NCBI GenBank assembly: GCA_965146665.1
Contig: CBCTHE010000005.1
Location: forward strand, 124,001-188,000
Direction of reading: 5' to 3'
Length of the DNA: 64,000 nt
Source: Ructibacterium sp965146665
Lineage (GTDB): Bacteria > Bacillota > Clostridia > Monoglobales > Monoglobaceae
The translations under genes and the position numbers were made by a program. Under the pieces are notes generated by a model. The model searched no databases. It was not told the origin of the DNA and saw nothing but the letters and a program-made list of their open reading frames with translations. Positions 59,475 to 64,000 of the stretch are shown here, piece by piece (the stretch's first letter is position 1; each line of letters begins with the position of its first letter).

Positions 59475-61991
59475 TCAGTTTACGCCCTCATCCGCGCAGT
59501 CAGGCGTCAGATGCAGGGGGATCCGGCCCAGGGGCTCCAGGCTCTCCGTATCTCTCCAGACAAACATTTTCACTTCATAGGGGGCAATGCTCTCCCCCTC
59601 TGCCAAATCCAGCTTCAGACCGCAGACAACCTCCTGTACCGCCCCTGGCTGAATTGGCTCCTCCGTCCTGGCGGAATCCGCCGCAACCAGACAGCCGTTT
59701 TTGTACAGGCCCATCAGCACCACCGGCTGAATCGGCGTTTTCTCCGTGTTGGCAAGGGTGGCAACCCCCTGCAGTTCCCCTGGCGCCAGATGATAGATCC
59801 GCCGGCGGTGTTCTCCCAGTTCATCCGCGGTAACCAGATAGGCGCTGCCCTCGCAGAGCCGCTCCTCCTTATAGACCTTGATATAGTCCACATCGGTAAC
59901 GGCGGTCTCTCCCTTTGCCATATACAGCTTTATCGTGTGATAGGGCTTGCTGACATCAAAATTTCCGGCGTGCTCTTTAAGCATTGTCTTGATGGGCGCG
60001 CCGCTGTTGCCGTCCTCTGTGATAAGCGCCCCGTCCACACTGTACTGTACCGCGCCTGTGTCAAAATTCACCGTGGCCTTCAGCGTATGCCAGGTATTTT
60101 CCGTCACCCTTTTCATCAGCTGTGATGCCGTTGTCCCGCTGCCGCCAATGCTCATGGCCGTTTTGAAAAATCCGCTCTTGCTGTTGTTAATCAGGGCAAC
60201 CTGACCGTCATCGTTGTCTGAAATTACAAACAAATTTCGGTTATATCCCGGTTCTGCCCCCATTCCGCTATAGCGCACCCGGGTTTCAAAGGTGACCTCG
60301 CCGGTAAAGACGCGGGGTGAATCCGCCGAGATAAACCAGCCGCCGCTCCCATCAGAGGCAAAGGAGGCATAGGGATCTCCCTGCTCCTCCCGAATCGTCC
60401 CGTTGGCCGCCGGGTAATCCGCGTTATCCCGCCGGGACCACACATCCCACGCGGCGTCCCCGTCGCCCGCAAACGCGGTATCAATATAATAGGTGCGTCC
60501 GGTTTCCGGCTCAGGCTCCGGCTGTTTTTGCTCCTCATAAAAGATCTGTATGTTGTCCAGGCCGGTGGTCAGCGCCGCACCGCCGCCGCCGTACATCTTG
60601 ATGGTATCATAGGCATAGCTCGTCTTAAAGGTATCTCCCGCAATGGAGGCGGGCACCGGCGTGTTTTTGCCGTCTCCGCTGACCGTTGCCTTTTCTCCGC
60701 CATTGAAATAGTAGGCGATATCCCCGGTGGCAAAATCCAGTTCAATTTTCACATGCACCCACTTATTTTCAGTGTCCAGCGGATACAGAAGCACCTGATC
60801 CTGCGCGGATGATACTTTCGGAGAACGGAAATATCCATAGGAGGTGAGGAGCAGGGGAATCTGACCTGTGGCCCCCTTCTGAGAGATGGTAAATAAACTC
60901 CGGTTTGTTTTATGGGTCACCGTGCCGGTGTTTACATCCGCCTCAAAGATCACCTTGCCGGTCATGGGCGCGTCCAGCGTTTTGGTAATCATCCAGCCGT
61001 TTCCCGCAGTCTGCTGAAAAGCCGCATAGGTATTGTCCCCGCTGCCGGAAATGCTGGCCGCGCCCTTGGCAAATCCCGCATTAGAGGCCGGATAGCCAGC
61101 GTCGTCCCGCACGGTCCAGCCGTCCCAGGAACCATCAGGCGCTTCCGCCGTGGGTTCAAAGGCGGTATTGACATAGTATTTCTTCACGGTCTCCTCCGGG
61201 TCCGGCTCAGGTTCCGGCTGTTTTTGATCCTCATAATAGATCTGTATGTTGTCCAGGCCGGTGGTCAGCTCCGCACCGCTGCCGCCGTACATCTTGATGG
61301 CATCATAGGCATAGCTCGTCTTAAAGGTATCTCCCGCAATGGAGGCGGGCACCGGCGTGTTTTTGCCGTCTCCGCTGACCGTTGCCTTTTCTCCGCCATT
61401 GAAATAGTAGGCGATATCCCCGGTGGCAAAATCCAGTTCAATTTTCACATGCACCCACTTATTTTCAGTGTCCAGCGGATACAGAAGCACCTGATCCTGC
61501 GCGGATGATACTTTCGGAGAACGGAAATATCCATAGGAGGTGAGGAGCAGGGGAATCTGACCTGTGGCCCCCTTCTGAGAGATGGTAAATAAACTCCGGT
61601 TTGTTTTATGGGTCACCGTGCCGGTGTTTACATCCGCCTCAAAGATCACCTTGCCGGTCATGGGCGCGTCCAGCGTTTTGGTAATCATCCAGCCGTTTCC
61701 CGCAGTCTGCTGAAAAGCCGCATAGGTATTGTCCCCGCTGCCGGAAATGCTGGCCGCGCCCTTGGCAAATCCCGCATTAGAGGCCGGATAGCCAGCGTCG
61801 TCCCGCACGGTCCAGCCGTCCCAGGAACCATCAGGCGCTTCCGCCGTGGGTTCAAAGGCGGTATTGACATAGTATTTCTTCACAATTTCCGGCCCCTCCG
61901 CCGCCGCTTCCACAGCGCCGAAACAGCTCACGGCCATGGAGACCAGCGCCGCCAGGCTCATGATTCTCTTCATACAAATGATCTTTTTCAT
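59475..61991 (-). CDS. Exported protein with three concanavalin-like repeats, two nearly identical
   Basis: This is a probable multivalent carbohydrate-binding protein. The ATG at 61991 (GGAGGGG six bases upstream) gives 838 residues with a signal peptide. Residues about 37-262 and 269-495 are almost identical concanavalin/laminin-G-like domains joined by a Pro/Glu/Asp-rich linker (EDQKQPEPEPDPEE). A third, diverged copy covers about 500-720 (YYIDTAFAGDGDAAWDVWSRRD). A C-terminal module of about 90 residues (VVLMGLYKNGCLVAADSA, ending YEVKMFVWRD) is shared in style with other exported proteins here. The identical copies imply recent duplication. Confidence 0.82.
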   Translation of the reverse strand: MKKIICMKRIMSLAALVSMAVSCFGAVEAAAEGPEIVKKYYVNTAFEPTAEAPDGSWDGWTVRDDAGYPASNAGFAKGAASISGSGDNTYAAFQQTAGNGWMITKTLDAPMTGKVIFEADVNTGTVTHKTNRSLFTISQKGATGQIPLLLTSYGYFRSPKVSSAQDQVLLYPLDTENKWVHVKIELDFATGDIAYYFNGGEKATVSGDGKNTPVPASIAGDTFKTSYAYDAIKMYGGSGAELTTGLDNIQIYYEDQKQPEPEPDPEETVKKYYVNTAFEPTAEAPDGSWDGWTVRDDAGYPASNAGFAKGAASISGSGDNTYAAFQQTAGNGWMITKTLDAPMTGKVIFEADVNTGTVTHKTNRSLFTISQKGATGQIPLLLTSYGYFRSPKVSSAQDQVLLYPLDTENKWVHVKIELDFATGDIAYYFNGGEKATVSGDGKNTPVPASIAGDTFKTSYAYDTIKMYGGGGAALTTGLDNIQIFYEEQKQPEPEPETGRTYYIDTAFAGDGDAAWDVWSRRDNADYPAANGTIREEQGDPYASFASDGSGGWFISADSPRVFTGEVTFETRVRYSGMGAEPGYNRNLFVISDNDDGQVALINNSKSGFFKTAMSIGGSGTTASQLMKRVTENTWHTLKATVNFDTGAVQYSVDGALITEDGNSGAPIKTMLKEHAGNFDVSKPYHTIKLYMAKGETAVTDVDYIKVYKEERLCEGSAYLVTADELGEHRRRIYHLAPGELQGVATLANTEKTPIQPVVLMGLYKNGCLVAADSARTEEPIQPGAVQEVVCGLKLDLAEGESIAPYEVKMFVWRDTESLEPLGRIPLHLTPDCADEGVN
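60507..61186. repeat. Tandem duplication, copy proximal to the stop codon
   Basis: This 680-bp segment recurs 696 bp to the right. By eye the two differ only at about six positions, all within the first 110 bases, and are otherwise identical for roughly 565 bases. The period is an exact multiple of three, so the reading frame is kept. Confidence 0.9.
61203..61882. repeat. Tandem duplication, copy proximal to the start codon
   Basis: Second copy of the 680-bp direct repeat described for 60507-61186. It encodes residues about 37-262 of the exported protein. Confidence 0.9.
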
Positions 61992-62022
61992 GTAAGACCC
62001 CTCCTTAATCCTATACGGCTTT

Positions 62023-64000
62023 TCACACACTTGCAGGCACCGCCCTTACGGTGAAGCGCAGAGGCTTTCCGGATGCCTGAATGGGCAAGCGAATACAATC
62101 CACTGTTTTGCTCTTGCCGCCGGGAATCAGCCCCTTTGCGTACTGGGCCGTCACCGACGCATCCCAGGTAATTTCGATTTTATTCCCGTCCACCTCATAG
62201 ACATACCGGCCGTTTACGCTGTCATCGGCGGCGGCTCCGTCATACCGGAGATAGACCGGCAGATTTACAAAGGCCTCCTGGACGCCGCCCGCCGTCATGG
62301 TCACCGTGACGGTTGTTGCCTCCTCTCCAATGTCATAAATCCAGGACAGCGTTCCCTGCGGATTTGCTATTTCAGACTTGATTTCAAATTTTTTCTCTGG
62401 CTCCAGCCAGGTCAGGGACGGGTGCTCGTTTCCGGTATAGAACAGGCTGCCGTCTGACTTGGTGCCGAACACGCAGGAATGGGTGATATCCTCCGCCGTC
62501 TTCACCGTTCCGCCGCTGGCGTTTCGCATGGAGCAAATGCTGTTGCCGGTGCCCTCGCTCCAGAATACGGTGGGACCGCCTCCGAACTTGCCTTTCAAAT
62601 TCACCGTAGAGCCAGCCACATCATACAGCACCGCGCCATACAACGGTCCGCGCTTAAAGGCCACCATGCCGGGCAGTTCCCAAGTCCCGCGCTCCGTGTC
62701 TGTGGGAATCTGGCCGGGCTCCACCTGGATCTCCTTGGAAAATCCCTTTTCCAGCGCCGCCGTCCACACGCCCCGGTCCTTGACGCTGGCGGTCAGGGAA
62801 CCGCCCTTCTGAATCAGCTCGCCCAGGGTATCCAGCTGCCACTCCCTGGTATTGGCCAGGAACGGCGCAGACCCGGAGGCCTTCATATCCGGGGTCCGGA
62901 CGTTGAGCTGATACCGCCGCAGGGCCAGCGGGAATTCAGACCGCACAATATAGTCGCCCGGATAGTTCTGGGCGGAGATACTGGCGTCCACACGGCAGTT
63001 AAAAGCGGTAGGCGCGTAGAGCCGGTCATCCGGCTGCCGGAGCCAGAAGAACTGCTTGAATTCCAGATTCTTCTCAATCGCGTCGTGCATCTTTTGGACC
63101 AGTTCCGGTTTGGCGCTTTGCAGTTCCTGATACAGGTTATAGGCCGCGCCGATATGGTACGCGTTTAAGCTGTCATAGTTGCCGTCCGGCCCGAATTCCT
63201 CCAGGTAATAGCCCGCCGGATGCTGACCGAACTTATTGCTGACGCCGTGTGTGTTCTCCACATAGGCGTTCATCTGCCGCTCAAAATAACCCAGAATCCG
63301 GTCCTCACCAGTGGCAAGATAGGCGTTGAGGTGGCCCAGCATCATAAAGGACCACTGGTTGGACTGGTAACCCTTAAAGTCCGCCAGCTTATCCGCAACG
63401 CACATGACAGCCTGTTTCCACAGCTCCCGGGTCTCCTCATCCACATAGTCCTTCAGCATATAATACTGCTCTGCCACCAGAACGTTATAGGAAAAGATGA
63501 TGCCGGTAATGGGATAGCTGGTCTCCTTTAAGGTCTGCGTGCGCAGCAGGTCATCCCCCTGCATCCACACCAGCTCTGACAGAGACTGAATCACCGCCCG
63601 GCGGATCAGCGCCTCATTCATATAGGCCGGATTCAGCAGTCCCGGCGTCACCACCGCCGCAGCCGGGGTGGTACTGCTCCGGTTGTTGTCCGGCATAATG
63701 ACCTGGCCGAACCGGGGATTGTCCGGATCCAATACCTGCAGTTCAAGCAGGCTGTCCATGCAGGAGAGAATCCCATAGGATCCGTACAAAAGCATTTCCT
63801 TCTCCGGAAGCAGAATGTCTGCCGGCAGGGATTTGGGGTATTCCAGTTTCACGTCCACACCCTGTTGATACAGTTCCAGCATCTTTTTCCGGATTCTGCC
63901 CTGCAGGGGACCGGCCAGAACCATGCCTTCACTTTCCACAGTGCCGCCGCGGAGCGCCTCGGCGGCCGCGCGGCTGGGGCAGAGCAGGCCCGGCACACCG
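62023..64000 (-). CDS. Large protein with alpha-toroid-like region, 5' end outside window
   Basis: The frame is open to the right edge, so the N-terminus and any signal peptide are missing; about 658 codons are visible. The first half looks like a helical toroid of a polysaccharide lyase or glycosidase (YQSNQWSFMMLGHLNAYLATGEDRIL, GYYLEEFGPDGNYDSLNAYHIGAAYNLYQ). The second half is beta-rich (GTWELPGMVAFKRGPLYGAVLYD, VFWSEGTGNSICSMRNASGG). No heparinase HxHxD motif is seen. I do not recognise the family. A lyase is possible by fold and context but not shown. It lies 32 bases upstream of the repeat protein, so it belongs to the same operon. Confidence 0.75.
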   Translation of the reverse strand, partial: GVPGLLCPSRAAAEALRGGTVESEGMVLAGPLQGRIRKKMLELYQQGVDVKLEYPKSLPADILLPEKEMLLYGSYGILSCMDSLLELQVLDPDNPRFGQVIMPDNNRSSTTPAAAVVTPGLLNPAYMNEALIRRAVIQSLSELVWMQGDDLLRTQTLKETSYPITGIIFSYNVLVAEQYYMLKDYVDEETRELWKQAVMCVADKLADFKGYQSNQWSFMMLGHLNAYLATGEDRILGYFERQMNAYVENTHGVSNKFGQHPAGYYLEEFGPDGNYDSLNAYHIGAAYNLYQELQSAKPELVQKMHDAIEKNLEFKQFFWLRQPDDRLYAPTAFNCRVDASISAQNYPGDYIVRSEFPLALRRYQLNVRTPDMKASGSAPFLANTREWQLDTLGELIQKGGSLTASVKDRGVWTAALEKGFSKEIQVEPGQIPTDTERGTWELPGMVAFKRGPLYGAVLYDVAGSTVNLKGKFGGGPTVFWSEGTGNSICSMRNASGGTVKTAEDITHSCVFGTKSDGSLFYTGNEHPSLTWLEPEKKFEIKSEIANPQGTLSWIYDIGEEATTVTVTMTAGGVQEAFVNLPVYLRYDGAAADDSVNGRYVYEVDGNKIEITWDASVTAQYAKGLIPGGKSKTVDCIRLPIQASGKPLRFTVRAVPASV

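Overview
The window (GC-rich by eye) looks like a chromosomal stretch from a monoderm, anaerobic gut-type Clostridia. The basis is a Veg protein, S-layer homology (SLH) domains, a VanY-type peptidase, AzlCD, lplABC-type sugar importers without their own ATPase, a glycyl radical enzyme (GRE) with its radical-SAM activase, and consensus sigma-A promoters. No rRNA, tRNA, CRISPR array, insertion sequence or phage gene was recognised. Naming the taxon is not possible from the sequence alone.

Region 1 (1-10290) is ordinary core metabolism. It holds a fruRKA fructose operon running off the left edge, with a perfect promoter and tandem DeoR-type operator repeats. It also holds azlCD, veg, a Na/Pi cotransporter with a PhoU-like tail, and a purine permease with a phosphoribosyltransferase. 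A short element made of two inverted palindromic repeats follows at 10004-10150. Region 2 (10291-18800) holds a GH78-like rhamnosidase with its own consensus promoter and a four-gene unit (response regulator, histidine kinase, exported protein of unknown function, VanY-type carboxypeptidase). Divergent from that unit is an SLH-anchored alpha/beta hydrolase carrying two EF-hand-like loops, preceded by a possible leader peptide.

Region 3 (18805-42810) is a nine-gene, roughly 21-kb operon on the minus strand: two permeases, a binding lipoprotein, a 2090-residue SLH-anchored heparinase II/III-like protein, an SLH scaffold protein, an intracellular heparinase II/III-like protein, a DNRLRE-type adhesin, a second exported heparinase II/III-like protein and a GH105 unsaturated uronyl hydrolase. 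Just upstream is a membrane-bound AraC-type regulator. The regulator gene and the operon carry near-identical promoter-proximal operators (30 of 37 positions, with 20-bp-spaced direct repeats), so this regulator very probably controls both. The enzymes point to a uronic-acid polysaccharide cut by lyases at the S-layer, imported as unsaturated oligosaccharides and finished inside.

Region 4 (42864-52460) is a sugar-processing module: GH38 alpha-mannosidase, ROK repressor, GRE activase, GRE, FGGY kinase and type I phosphomannose isomerase. The GRE has Cys403 and Glu405 in a GCQEP motif and a radical glycine in RIHGTF. It is probably not a pyruvate formate-lyase and its substrate is unknown. ROK-type inverted repeats lie at the regulator promoter and just before the activase. 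Region 5 (52489-64000) is a second exported-protein operon entering from the right edge: an alpha-toroid-like protein, two multi-domain exported proteins (one with a nearly perfect 680-bp internal tandem duplication), a copper-amine-oxidase-N-like protein and two SLH proteins.

The strongest candidate for something undescribed is the combination of regions 3-5. It is a surface-anchored polysaccharide-degrading system built from SLH scaffolds, DNRLRE modules and a recurring C-terminal module, regulated by a membrane AraC protein and placed next to a sugar-linked glycyl radical module.
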